A stretch of 64,000 nucleotides of DNA from positions 496,001 through 560,000 of the forward strand of contig NZ_JACYMM010000001.1 of NCBI RefSeq assembly GCF_020858115.1. The letters are read 5' to 3'. The notes below the pieces were generated by a model. That model was given only the letters and a program-made list of their open reading frames with translations. It searched no databases and was not told the origin of the DNA. Source of the DNA: Janthinobacterium sp. FW305-129. Lineage in GTDB: Bacteria > Pseudomonadota > Gammaproteobacteria > Burkholderiales > Burkholderiaceae_D. This document shows, in pieces, positions 55,832-64,000 of the stretch. Each line of letters opens with the position of its first letter. Position 1 is the stretch's first letter. Position numbers and translations under genes: made by a program.

Positions 55832-56926
55832 TCAACGCTCCCCCCTGAGCGTGTAGACCGGCTTGTCGGACTCCCCTTTTTCCGCCATTGCCAGCACGCG
55901 CTGAAGTTCCTTGCGCTCGTTGCCCTCCTTGGCCGATGACACCAGCGTGCGCAGGATGGCGACATGCGCCGCCTGCAGCGCCTGCGCCGCGGGCACGGCG
56001 ATGTCCGGTTTCACGCCGACGTGCTCCCAGTTGGTTTTGGTGACGGCATTGGTCGCCCGCGCTGTGGGGATCGAGACAATGATGTCCTGCCCCAGGTTAT
56101 ACCAGCTCACGGGATTGGAGCCGCCGCCCGTGGTTTCCCCGACCACCGTGCCGCGCTTCTGCGCCTGGATGCCATACGAGAAATCCTCCCCTGCGGAAAA
56201 CGTGCGGGCCGAGGTCAGCACGTACACGGGCTTGTCGTAACGCTGTGCGACCGTCTTCACGGTCCAGAACTGCCGCGTCGTATCGGTCGGGCGATCGTAC
56301 ATGTCGATCAGGTGACGTTCGTCGCCGAGCGGGAAGAAATGACTCATCAGGTAAGCCACGCTGGCCGGGCTGCCGCCGCCGTTGCGGCGCAGGTCGAGGA
56401 TCAGCGCATCCGTTCCCGCCATGAGCGACATCGCCGCCGTGTACGCCGCGCCGACGAATTCCGGGCCGCCGAAGCCGCGCAGCTCGATATAGCCGATGTT
56501 GCCGGGAAGACGTTCGATCTTCTCGATGTCAAAGCCGCGCCGCGCGGCTTGTTCGCGCCATTCGTCCATCTTGGCACGGCTGGGCAGTTCGGCGGTGTCG
56601 CTGCGCTCGCGAAGACCTGCATAAAACGCGGCGCCGAAATGCAAGTCGCCGCTCAATTCGCGCAAGTCCTGTGCCAGCGCCGCACTGAACGCCTTCACGT
56701 TGGCGGCGCTCGCATAGCCTCCTTCGGCATTTTTCCTGGCGATCGCACTGCCGACCCGTTCAGCCACCGCTGGCTCGATGTAATTCGCGTTCATTTTCGT
56801 GACCAGCGTCTGCACGATCGCAGCGCGAGCGGACGCGTTCAACGGCGTGTCCTCCGCCGCGAAGGCATGCAACGACAACAAGGTGCCCAATACGGCTGCT
56901 GCGACAAACTTCTTTCTGCCTGACAT
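55832..56926 (-). CDS. S41-family serine peptidase (C-terminal-processing/tricorn-like)
   Basis: An exported protease of 364 residues. Signal peptide MSGRKKFVAAAVLGTLLSLH (cut near AFA) is followed by the N-terminal helical domain and the S41 catalytic core: IGYIELRGFGGPEFVG, LILDLRRNGGGSPASVAYLM and the nucleophile segment VLTSARTFSAGEDFSYG with Ser in TFSAGE. No PDZ domain is present, so it resembles the retinol-binding-protein-like/N-terminal-domain S41 group. GGAGG precedes the ATG. The adjacent MarR gene lies upstream on the same strand, so joint regulation is possible. Confidence 0.88.
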   Translation of the reverse strand: MSGRKKFVAAAVLGTLLSLHAFAAEDTPLNASARAAIVQTLVTKMNANYIEPAVAERVGSAIARKNAEGGYASAANVKAFSAALAQDLRELSGDLHFGAAFYAGLRERSDTAELPSRAKMDEWREQAARRGFDIEKIERLPGNIGYIELRGFGGPEFVGAAYTAAMSLMAGTDALILDLRRNGGGSPASVAYLMSHFFPLGDERHLIDMYDRPTDTTRQFWTVKTVAQRYDKPVYVLTSARTFSAGEDFSYGIQAQKRGTVVGETTGGGSNPVSWYNLGQDIIVSIPTARATNAVTKTNWEHVGVKPDIAVPAAQALQAAHVAILRTLVSSAKEGNERKELQRVLAMAEKGESDKPVYTLRGER

Positions 56927-57046
56927 ACATTCCTCCAGGTTGGACTGCGAAGCTACGAAACGTTTGATAGCTGTGGGAAAAAAATGTGCGCAATGCGCCC
57001 CGCCTCGGAACGTCATCGAATCGGCGTTCAGTCAGGCGTGCTTGCA

Positions 57047-57529
57047 TCATTCGGAGTTTTCGTCAGGGTGCCGCCGCAAGTTGGCTTCGCGGATGCGCGC
57101 GCCGAAAGAGCGCGTCTCGAGTACGGCGATCGCCTGTTCGAGGCAGGCGGACAAGGGAAACGCCAGTTCCGCATCAAGGCTGTCGGCCGCGGATTTGGTC
57201 GCCTGCCAGCACACGCGCAGACGCGGCAGCAGCGTTTCGCCATCGGCGCTGAGGCGCACCACGCGCTGCCGGCCGTCCGCGCCGCCGGCGGCCACCGTCA
57301 ACAGGCCCTTTTTCACCATCAAGGCCACCGTCTGCGTCGCGGCCGGCTGCGTGAGGCCGGCCACGGCAGCCAGCTCGCCGATGGTGGCGCTTGGCTGCTC
57401 GGCCAGCACGCGCATGACCGGCGTGTAGCGCGGCCGGTAATCGAGCCCCGCTTCCACATAGGCTTGCTCGACCGCGCCGTCCAGCAGTTCGATGAGATGT
57501 CGTAATTGTGTGCCGAGTCCAGGTTTCAT
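57047..57529 (-). CDS. MarR-family transcriptional regulator
   Basis: A 160-residue winged-helix regulator: recognition region GELAAVAGLTQPAATQTVAL and the wing with GGADGRQRVVRLSADG match the MarR fold, which binds a palindromic operator as a dimer and usually responds to small aromatic ligands. It lies 120 bases before the S41 peptidase gene on the same strand. An autoregulated operator would be expected near 57530-57560, where an AT-rich stretch is visible. Confidence 0.88.
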   Translation of the reverse strand: MKPGLGTQLRHLIELLDGAVEQAYVEAGLDYRPRYTPVMRVLAEQPSATIGELAAVAGLTQPAATQTVALMVKKGLLTVAAGGADGRQRVVRLSADGETLLPRLRVCWQATKSAADSLDAELAFPLSACLEQAIAVLETRSFGARIREANLRRHPDENSE

Positions 57530-57604
57530 GTCACCATGGTAGCACTATTTACATAAGGACTTATCTAAAATTATTCTATTTTGAAAACTTTTGATTCGCG
57601 ATTG

Positions 57605-57907
57605 TCAGCGCGGCAATTTGTACCGTACCAGCAGCGTAGGCCCCTTCCCGCCGGATGGCGTCAGCAGTATCTCGTCACCGGGCTGCATCTCTTCATACAT
57701 CACCGTGCAACAGGTCGGCATCGAGTGGCCGCGCGCCGGATACACGCCAACGTCCGTGTGCAGGTTCGCGGCGCGCACGTCCACGCTGGTCTTGCCGGCC
57801 TTTCCCTCTTCTTGCAGCAGTTTGCGCAATGCGGTGACGAAGTCCCCTTTACTGAGCCTGGCAGGTGCCTGGCTGGCTGGCGGGCGCGCGGTTGCGTCGT
57901 TTTTCAT
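57605..57907 (-). CDS. Small conserved protein of unknown function
   Basis: A 100-residue protein with a disordered Ala/Pro-rich start and a conserved C-terminal domain: VDVRAANLHTDVGVYPARGH, then SMPTCCTVMYEEMQPGDEIL and GKGPTLLVRYKLPR. I recall this motif order (DLH, GYPG, HRMPxCC, VM, GDE, GKGxxL) in many short uncharacterised proteins and in fusions to nucleases, where it may bind nucleic acid. The function is not known. The second ATG was used; the first at 57940 adds eleven residues. Confidence 0.65.
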   Translation of the reverse strand: MKNDATARPPASQAPARLSKGDFVTALRKLLQEEGKAGKTSVDVRAANLHTDVGVYPARGHSMPTCCTVMYEEMQPGDEILLTPSGGKGPTLLVRYKLPR

Positions 57908-58158
57908 GGCAGTTTCTTTCAGTGTATACATTCCCGCCACTATATCATCCGCCCCTTGGCGGCATCACGTTAACATAGCGGCCAGAAGCTGCCCTACGCA
58001 ATTGCGCAATAGACCCACTCCAAATATCTGGCCAGTGTGCGTTCTGCACCTCTTTTCGGGCGGTCCGTCGCATGCCTGTCAAGCGGTGAAAAATCACAGC
58101 GTATTGTTAAGCCTTTATCATGAGCGGCGGGTAGCACGCTGCCAAACAAGGGGAAACA

Positions 58159-59610
58159 ATGCAAAAGAAGATAGGTCTGATAGCTGCGCTCGTATTCGCC
58201 TTGAGCGCCGCTGTCAATGTCCAGGCAAGCACGCTTGACGAACTCGTTCGCGCTTACGCTCAACAGCGCGACTTTAGCGGGGTCGTGCTGGTCGCGCGCG
58301 ATGGCCAGCCCATCTACCAGGCCGCTTTTGGCATCGCGCAGCCGGCCTGGAAGGTAGCCGTCACCGACGATAGCGTCTTTCGTATCGGTTCGCTCAGCAA
58401 GCCGCTCACTGCGACCCTGGTCATGCGGCTCGCGGAGCTTGGCCGTATCAACCTCGATGAAACCGTCGGCATCTACCTCCCGGCGGCGTATGCAGGTACT
58501 GCCGCAGGGAAAATAACGGTGCGACAACTGCTGGCGCATACGTCCGGCCTGGCCGATCTGCCATCCCGCTACACCGATCCATTCTGGAGCAAGGACGCGC
58601 GCCGTCATTACACGCCCAAAGAATTCGCAAACGAATGGATTCCTGGCGCACTGGCAAGCGAACCCGGGACCTGGCGCTACAACAACAACGGCTATTACTT
58701 GCTCGGAATGATAGTGGAAGCGGCCACCGGGAAAAGCTATGCCGAGAATATGAAACAATATGTCTTTGCGCCGGCGGGCATGCAAGACAGCGGCGTATTC
58801 GATGGCCGCGCAATTATCGCGAAACTTGCACAGGGAACCGTGCAGACCGACGATGGCACGCGCGTGATGCCCCCCTATATCGATCCATCCGTATCTTATT
58901 CCGCGGCCGGCCTGTATGCGACGGCGCTCGACCTGGTGCGCTTTGACGCTGCGCTGGCCGGCGGCCGCCTGCTCAAGCAGACGTCCCAGCGCGAAATGTT
59001 CACCAACAGGGGCAAGGGCTATGGTTACGGCTGGGAGGTCGAGGACTGGGCCGTACGAAAAGATACGCCACTTCCCGTTGTCCTGCATACGGGAAGCGTC
59101 CCTGGCTACCAGAGCATATTTGTGCGCTCGCTATCCGATCATGTGGCGATCGTCATTCTTGACAATGCCTGGCAGGGAGCGACGGTGGTCGCGATGGCAA
59201 GAGACATTGCCGACCTTGTGCACGGCAAGCCGGTGGCCTTGCCGCGACGCAGCCTGCAGGCTGCCCTCAGTCCGATCTTGTTTCGTGAAGGCCTGGATGC
59301 AATGCGTGCCGCCTACCTCCGCCTGGGAGCACGCGAGTCCGCAACATACGATGTGAGCGAATCCGCACTCAACGCTTTTGGCTATAGCCTGTTGCGCAAG
59401 GGCCAGCCGGAAGCTGCCATCCAGGTCTTCCGCTGGAATGCGGAAGCCTATCCCCTTAGCCATAATGTCCACGACAGCCTGGCTGAAGCCCTGCTTGCAT
59501 CGGGAGACCGCGAAGGCGCCCGCGCCGGCTATGCCAGGGTATTGGCCCTGGATCCAGGCAACCGCCACGCGACTGAAGAACTGGAAAAGCTCCGGCGCAC
59601 AAATCCCTGA
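58159..59610 (+). CDS. Exported serine hydrolase (beta-lactamase class C fold) with C-terminal TPRs
   Basis: A 483-residue periplasmic protein. Signal peptide MQKKIGLIAALVFALSAAVN is followed by the penicillin-binding/beta-lactamase-C fold: Ser78-x-x-Lys81 (GSLSKPLT), Tyr173-x-Asn175 (RYNNNGYY) and, in place of Lys-Thr-Gly, His-Thr-Gly (VVLHTGSVPGY). About 100 residues at the C-terminus contain two TPR-like units (ALNAFGYSLLRKGQPEAAIQ; SLAEALLASGDREGARAGYA). Members include esterases and D-amino-acid peptidases; a true beta-lactamase is unlikely. GGGGAAAC precedes the ATG. Confidence 0.88.
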   Translation: MQKKIGLIAALVFALSAAVNVQASTLDELVRAYAQQRDFSGVVLVARDGQPIYQAAFGIAQPAWKVAVTDDSVFRIGSLSKPLTATLVMRLAELGRINLDETVGIYLPAAYAGTAAGKITVRQLLAHTSGLADLPSRYTDPFWSKDARRHYTPKEFANEWIPGALASEPGTWRYNNNGYYLLGMIVEAATGKSYAENMKQYVFAPAGMQDSGVFDGRAIIAKLAQGTVQTDDGTRVMPPYIDPSVSYSAAGLYATALDLVRFDAALAGGRLLKQTSQREMFTNRGKGYGYGWEVEDWAVRKDTPLPVVLHTGSVPGYQSIFVRSLSDHVAIVILDNAWQGATVVAMARDIADLVHGKPVALPRRSLQAALSPILFREGLDAMRAAYLRLGARESATYDVSESALNAFGYSLLRKGQPEAAIQVFRWNAEAYPLSHNVHDSLAEALLASGDREGARAGYARVLALDPGNRHATEELEKLRRTNP

Positions 59611-59646
59611 GACCACCGGCCAACAGACTACTCCCGGATTACGGCC

Positions 59647-60297
59647 CTATCGGGCCGACTCCGCCTTGCGTTCCACCCGCGCCACCACCAGCTCGATCAG
59701 CTCCGCAATCAAGGGCCTGAACGTGGCGGCATCGCCGCCCTGCCCCAGCATGACGGTGCGCGTGGTCAGGTGCGAGAAGACGGCGTCGAACAGGATTTGC
59801 GGCAGGTTGGAAAGCGCGGTGTCGGGCGCGATGCGGCCTTGGGCGCGCTGCTGTTCCAGCAGGCGCAATATCAAGGCGTGCCACACTTGCGGGCCGTGTT
59901 CGTACCAGGTCTGGCCCACGGCCGGCACGGCGGCAGCACCCGTGACGACGAGGCGATAAAAGTCTACGTGGCGGGGACTGGTGACGACGGCCACCAGTTC
60001 ATCGAGGATCAGCTGCAAGCCCTGTTCCAGACCGACTTGCGACGTATCGAGCCGGCGCAGCGCGATGATGAAGTCGGCGCACAGGTATTCCACCACGGCC
60101 ACCAGCAGTTCCTGCTTGCTGCCGAAATAACGGTAGGCGGTGGCTTTCGAGCCGCCCGCCTCTGCCACGATGGCGTCCATGCTGACGCCGTCATAGCCGG
60201 AGGCGAGGAAGAGGTCCGCCGCCGCCACCAGCAGCTTGCGCCGCCGCTCCTCGCTTCGGGTACTCGGGGAAGCTGGAACGGTGCGCAACTGGGGCAT
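59647..60297 (-). CDS. TetR-family transcriptional regulator
   Basis: A 216-residue regulator with N-terminal helix-turn-helix (DAIVAEAGGSKATAYRYFGS, following LFLASGYDGVSM) and a C-terminal ligand-binding domain of the TetR_C AefR-like type. It starts 11 bases after the gcd stop on the same strand, so it is probably co-transcribed with gcd and may control it or a neighbouring efflux system. The ATG opening MPQLRTVPAS has AAGAG upstream; the frame continues to 60468 inside gcd. Confidence 0.88.
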   Translation of the reverse strand: MPQLRTVPASPSTRSEERRRKLLVAAADLFLASGYDGVSMDAIVAEAGGSKATAYRYFGSKQELLVAVVEYLCADFIIALRRLDTSQVGLEQGLQLILDELVAVVTSPRHVDFYRLVVTGAAAVPAVGQTWYEHGPQVWHALILRLLEQQRAQGRIAPDTALSNLPQILFDAVFSHLTTRTVMLGQGGDAATFRPLIAELIELVVARVERKAESAR

Positions 60298-60308
60298 GAA
60301 GCAAACTC

Positions 60309-62735
60309 TTACTGTGTCCTGGGAAGCGCGTATGCTATCACGTAATCTCCCCGGTCCGGACTCTGGCGGGCGCCGCCCGCCACCACCACCACGTACTGGC
60401 GGCCCGACGTGGGCGACACATACGTCATCGGCGTGCCTTGCGAACCAACGGGCATGCGCGCCTTCCATACTTCGCGGCCGGTGGCGATATCCATGGCACG
60501 CAGATAATAATCCTGCGTGCCCGCATAAAACACCAGGCCCGACGCCGTGCTCACGCCGCCGCCCAGGGTGGGCATGCCCAGCGGGATGGGCAGGCGCGCG
60601 CGCACGCCGTTAATGACGGCGTCCTGCACCGTGCCGGCCGGACGCTCCCACACTTTGGTGCGCGTTTTCAAATCGATGGCGGCGAACACGCCCCACGGCG
60701 GGCTTTGGCAAGGTATGCCCAGCGGCGAATTGAAGGCCTTGTGGTCGATGACGAACGGCGTGCCATCCATCGGATAGGTGCTGCCCACGCCGTGGCCAGC
60801 CGTCAGCTTGGCCACGTCCACGGTGTCGCGCGGCACCAGCCTGACCACCTGCGGCATGCGGATATCGTTGACGAACATATAGCCATTGCTTTCATCGACG
60901 GCCGCGCCGCCCCAGTTGAAGCCGCCGTAGTAGCCCGGGTAAATCAAGGTCTCGCGCGTACTCGGCGCCGTGAACTCGCCCTGGTAATTAAGCTTGCGGA
61001 AGCTGATGCGGCACGCCAGCTGGTCGAAGAAGGTGGCGCCCCACATATCGCGCTCCGTCAGCGTTTCCGCGCCGAGGGCCGGCATGCCGGTCGAATATGG
61101 CTGCGTTTTGGCCACCCAGTCGCCGGCCGCGTGCTCCTGCGGCACGGCTTTTTCCGTGACTTCGGCAATCGGCTTGCCCGTGCGGCGGTCCAGCATGAAT
61201 ATCTGGCCCCGCTTGGTCAGCTGCACCAGCGCGGGAATTTTTCCACCTTTGCCGTCCGGGACGTCGTACAGGGCCGGCTGCGCGGCCACGTCGTAATCCC
61301 AGATATCGTGATGCACGGTCTGATACGTCCAGCGTTCGCGGCCCGTGGCCATGTCGAGGGCGACGATGGCCGACGAATACTTCTCCGTCAGCGGCGGACG
61401 CTTGCCGCCCCAGAAATCGGGCTGCTCGTTCCCCGTCGGCAGGTAGACCAGGCCCAGTGCATCATCAAAAGCGGGCGCCGACCACATGTTCGGCGTGCTG
61501 CGCGTGTAGGTCTGCCCTTCCGGCGGCAGCTTCGTGATGGCGGGATTGCCGAGGTCCCAGGCCCATACCAGTTCACCCGTATCGGCACTGTAGGCGCGCA
61601 CGACGCCCGACGGTTCATCGGTGGAGCGGCCGTCGAAGACCCAGCCGCCCAGGATGATCAGGTTGCGCGCCACCGTCGGCGCGGACGTGTAGGCGTAGTA
61701 CGGCACGTTCATCTTCACCTTGCCCAGGCCGGCGGTCAGGTCGACGGAACCCTTGTCGCCGAAGCCTTCGCACTGCTTGCCCGTCTGCGCGTCGATCTGA
61801 ATCAGGCGCGCATCCATGGTCACTTGCACGATGCGCCTGGCGCAGGCGCCCGCTTGCGGCGCGCCGGCCGCCTGCATGCCCTCGAACCGGAACGGCTTTG
61901 TCACTTTCGCCGGCTCGTAGTAGCCCACGCCGCGGCAGCGGTTCCACGTTTTGGTATTGACCGGCTTGGGATCGAAGATCCAGCGCTGCTTGCCCGTGTC
62001 CGCGTCGAGCGCGATGACCTTGCTCGTCGGCGTACACGTATAGATGGTATCGCCGATCTGCAGCGGCGTGTTTTGCGATTCGGACGCGCCTTCAGCCAGT
62101 TCGCCCGAGCGGTAGGTCCACGCCACTTGCAGCTGGTCGACGTTAGCCTTGTCGATCTGCGTGTAGGGCGCGAAGCGCGTGCCCTTCGGCCCATTTGCAT
62201 AATGCGCCCAATTGGCGCTGCCGTCATTGATCGCCGTCACGGCATCCTGCTGCGGCTGCGTCGTCGCTTCCGTCACGCCATGCGGCTTGAACATCGAGGC
62301 GAAACCGGCTGCCAGCACGACGGCGAACAGGGCCGCGAAACCGCGCGACTGCCCATTGTGCCTGCGACCGGCCAGCCACGGATGCAGCAAGGCGGCCACC
62401 AGGCCGATGACGAGGAAGGGCGCCAGGCGCGGCACCATGGGCCAGAAGGCGAAGCCGGTTTCCCACACGGCCCAGACCAGGGTAGCGATGAGCAGCGCCG
62501 CGACAACGCCGCTGGCCAGCGGCTTGCGGCGCCAATACAGCACGCCGGCCAATAGCAAGCCGAGACCTGCCGGCAGGTAATACCAGGAACCGCCCAGGGT
62601 AATCAGTTCGATGCCGCCTGCCGCCAGGGCCAGGCCGGAAAATCCGAGAAAAATGCCAAAAACCGTCAGGGCAAGCCGCTTGCCCCTGAAGACCGCCGGG
62701 ATTGCCGGCGCCCCTTTATTTACTGAATTGTCCAT
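60309..62735 (-). CDS. gcd: Membrane-bound PQQ-dependent glucose dehydrogenase
   Basis: Oxidises glucose (aldoses) to gluconolactone in the periplasm and feeds electrons to ubiquinone. The 808-residue protein has five N-terminal membrane helices (TVFGIFLGFSGLALAAGG to FAALFAVVLAAGFASM) and an eight-bladed PQQ propeller: WAHYANGPKGTRFAPYTQID, NTPLQIGDTIYTCTPTSKVI, VHHDIWDYDVAAQPALYDV, GGFNWGGAAVD and GTQDYYLRAMDIATGREVWK. The length fits E. coli Gcd (~800). Production of gluconic acid supports phosphate solubilisation in soil bacteria. PQQ synthesis genes are not in the window. The TetR gene follows closely. Confidence 0.95.
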   Translation of the reverse strand: MDNSVNKGAPAIPAVFRGKRLALTVFGIFLGFSGLALAAGGIELITLGGSWYYLPAGLGLLLAGVLYWRRKPLASGVVAALLIATLVWAVWETGFAFWPMVPRLAPFLVIGLVAALLHPWLAGRRHNGQSRGFAALFAVVLAAGFASMFKPHGVTEATTQPQQDAVTAINDGSANWAHYANGPKGTRFAPYTQIDKANVDQLQVAWTYRSGELAEGASESQNTPLQIGDTIYTCTPTSKVIALDADTGKQRWIFDPKPVNTKTWNRCRGVGYYEPAKVTKPFRFEGMQAAGAPQAGACARRIVQVTMDARLIQIDAQTGKQCEGFGDKGSVDLTAGLGKVKMNVPYYAYTSAPTVARNLIILGGWVFDGRSTDEPSGVVRAYSADTGELVWAWDLGNPAITKLPPEGQTYTRSTPNMWSAPAFDDALGLVYLPTGNEQPDFWGGKRPPLTEKYSSAIVALDMATGRERWTYQTVHHDIWDYDVAAQPALYDVPDGKGGKIPALVQLTKRGQIFMLDRRTGKPIAEVTEKAVPQEHAAGDWVAKTQPYSTGMPALGAETLTERDMWGATFFDQLACRISFRKLNYQGEFTAPSTRETLIYPGYYGGFNWGGAAVDESNGYMFVNDIRMPQVVRLVPRDTVDVAKLTAGHGVGSTYPMDGTPFVIDHKAFNSPLGIPCQSPPWGVFAAIDLKTRTKVWERPAGTVQDAVINGVRARLPIPLGMPTLGGGVSTASGLVFYAGTQDYYLRAMDIATGREVWKARMPVGSQGTPMTYVSPTSGRQYVVVVAGGARQSPDRGDYVIAYALPRTQ

Positions 62736-62746
62736 TTTTTATCCAT
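62720..62746 (-). CDS. Possible 8-codon leader ORF overlapping the gcd start
   Basis: An ATG 11 bases before the gcd ATG opens MDKKWTIQ and stops inside gcd in another frame. It has the better ribosome-binding site (GGGGAGG five bases away), whereas the gcd ATG is ~16 bases from it. It may couple or limit gcd translation, or it may simply be chance. Confidence 0.3.
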   Translation of the reverse strand: MDKKWTIQ

Positions 62747-62949
62747 GACGCCTCCCCTGCCCAGGCCAACACGCCGGGGATGGCTGATTTTTTAAATCTA
62801 CGTAGTGAAACTGTACTGTACGGTTTCATTTTATGCCGATTTTTGACGCAAGGAAAGAAAAATTGATGCAGGAGCTTGATTTTGGGCGGGAATGGGGAAA
62901 GTCTGGCGAACCGAATCCGGTCCTGGCTTTTCGGGTAGCGTTCATGGAA

Positions 62950-63043
62950 CGCTCGAAAAAGGCCCAGGGCTAGGCGCCGCGTCGAAGACAGTACGAATGT
63001 ACGGCGAGACGCGGCAACAACGCCCTGGGCTTTTTCTCGAGCG
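62950..63043. repeat. Long intergenic palindrome with GTAC core, copy 3
   Basis: Outer arms cgctcgaaaaaggcccaggg and ccctgggctttttctcgagcg (one extra base) enclose an inner dyad (gccgcgtc/gacgcggc) centred on gtacgaatgtac. It fills the gap between the ADH gene (downstream end) and gcd, and with its T-run it can act as terminator for the ADH gene. The remaining ~210 bases between 62736 and 62949 hold only the gcd leader region with an AT-rich patch near 62790-62830. Confidence 0.65.
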
Positions 63044-64000
63044 TTACAAAGAGGCCATATCGATGACGAAGCGATAGCGCACATCGCTCTTGACCACGCG
63101 CTCAAACGCCTCATTGATATCCTGGATGCGGATGATCTCGATGTCCGACACGATATTGTGCTTGCCGCAGAAATCCAGCATTTCCTGGGTTTCCTTGATC
63201 GAGCCGATCATGGAGCCGGACAGGCTGCGGCGCGCGCCCACCAGGCCGAAGGCGTTCACGGGCGGCACGGCGCCGTCCGGGATGCCGACGATGACCATGT
63301 TGCCGTCCACTTTCAGCAGGTTGATGTACTGGTTCCAGTCGATGGACGCGCCCACCGTGCAGATGATCAAATCAAACGTGCCGGCCAGTTTGCTGAACGT
63401 TTCCGCGTCATTGGTGGCGTAGTAGTGGTCGGCGCCCAGGCGCAGGCCGTCTTCGCGCTTCGACAGGGTCTGGCTCAGCACCGTCACTTCGGCGCCCATG
63501 GCGTGGGCGATTTTTACGCCCATGTGGCCCAGGCCGCCCATGCCCAGGATGGCGACCTGCTTGCCAGGACCTGCCTTCCAGTGGTTCAGCGGCGAATACA
63601 GGGTGATGCCGGCGCACAGCAGCGGCGCGGCGGCGTCCAGCGGCAGATTGTCGGGAATCGACAGCACATAGCCTTCCTTGACGACGATGCTGTCCGAGTA
63701 GCCGCCCTGCGTGGCCGTCTTGCCGTCCGCTTCCAGGCCGTTGTAGGTCTGGATCAGGCCTGGCATGTACTGTTCCAGATCCACGTTGCGCGTCTTGCAG
63801 GTGGTGCAGGAATCGACGAAGCAGCCCACGCCCACGTGGTCGCCCACCTTGAACTTGCTCACATTGGCGCCGACGGCCGTGACGACGCCGGCGATTTCAT
63901 GGCCGGGCACCATCGGGAAGGCGGCGCCACCCCATTCGTCGCGCGCCTGGTGGATGTCGGAATGGCACACGCCGCAGTATTTGATCGAGATGGCCACGTC
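63044..64000 (-). CDS. Zinc-type NAD(P)-dependent alcohol dehydrogenase, C-terminal part (cut by right edge)
   Basis: The frame is open to the right edge, so the first ~30 residues are missing. It is a cinnamyl-alcohol-dehydrogenase-like (YahK/AdhA type) enzyme reducing aldehydes with NADPH. Catalytic zinc ligands are visible in [13 protein letters not shown] and [14 protein letters not shown]; the Rossmann motif is [20 protein letters not shown]. In the structural zinc loop ([20 protein letters not shown]) only two of the usual four cysteines remain, with Arg and Met at the other two positions. It lies upstream of gcd on the same strand, separated by a terminator-like palindrome. Confidence 0.88.
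   Translation of the reverse strand, partial: DVAISIKYCGVCHSDIHQARDEWGGAAFPMVPGHEIAGVVTAVGANVSKFKVGDHVGVGCFVDSCTTCKTRNVDLEQYMPGLIQTYNGLEADGKTATQGGYSDSIVVKEGYVLSIPDNLPLDAAAPLLCAGITLYSPLNHWKAGPGKQVAILGMGGLGHMGVKIAHAMGAEVTVLSQTLSKREDGLRLGADHYYATNDAETFSKLAGTFDLIICTVGASIDWNQYINLLKVDGNMVIVGIPDGAVPPVNAFGLVGARRSLSGSMIGSIKETQEMLDFCGKHNIVSDIEIIRIQDINEAFERVVKSDVRYRFVIDMASL

Overview
The window is GC-rich chromosomal DNA of a betaproteobacterium, most probably Oxalobacteraceae (Janthinobacterium, Massilia or Duganella type). The placement is inferred from the PEP-CTERM/XrtA-associated trio of glycosyltransferase, PrsK kinase and PrsR regulator, from the style of purL, purT, nadB, lpxO and amj, and from the codon usage. 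No database search was run. I saw no rRNA, tRNA, CRISPR array, complete IS or phage.

Layout. 0-5 kb: the tail of a glycosyltransferase, a TPR protein, an operon of three poorly known genes (DUF6058-like, DUF6678-like, unknown), purT and a VOC-fold protein. 5-13 kb: a complete type I secretion operon on the minus strand, in the order RTX-type substrate, ABC transporter, HlyD adaptor, TolC-like outer membrane factor, with a strong hairpin between substrate and transporter genes. 13.5-24.7 kb: mostly housekeeping and stress genes (CPBP-like membrane protein, chemoreceptor, YdiI-like thioesterase, lpxO, beta-carbonic anhydrase, fdx, M13 peptidase, DUF1439 lipoprotein, a 24-residue membrane peptide, hemerythrin). 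24.7-29.6 kb: the PEP-CTERM regulatory and glycosyltransferase genes. 29.8-31.4 kb: nadB.

31.4-34.3 kb is an accessory stretch of orphan genes, including a lipoprotein made of octapeptide repeats. 34.5-41.0 kb is a tight five-gene operon: a TerY-like vWA protein, a PP2C phosphatase and a protein kinase (the TerY-P triad known from tellurite-resistance-like systems), followed by two tandem, exported, MORN-repeat paralogues. The kinase is a single-pass membrane protein with a predicted periplasmic TPR region and a TonB-C-like end. This is the best candidate here for an undescribed signalling system. A terB gene lies 3.6 kb away.

41-46 kb: RDD protein, LuxR-type regulator, small exported proteins, terB and the lipid II flippase amj. 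46.3-48.1 kb: one strikingly AT-rich gene coding for a DUF262 plus AlbA_2-like fusion, a probable horizontally acquired defence gene. 48-64 kb: purL, a diguanylate cyclase, a MITE-like hairpin element, a response-regulator/TPR protein with Glu at the phospho-acceptor position, an S41 peptidase, a MarR regulator, a serine hydrolase with C-terminal TPRs, gcd with a TetR gene, and a cinnamyl-alcohol-dehydrogenase-type ADH cut by the right edge. Several intergenic palindromes (three with a GTAC-N4-GTAC core, one GGGGTCAGACCC type) punctuate the sequence.
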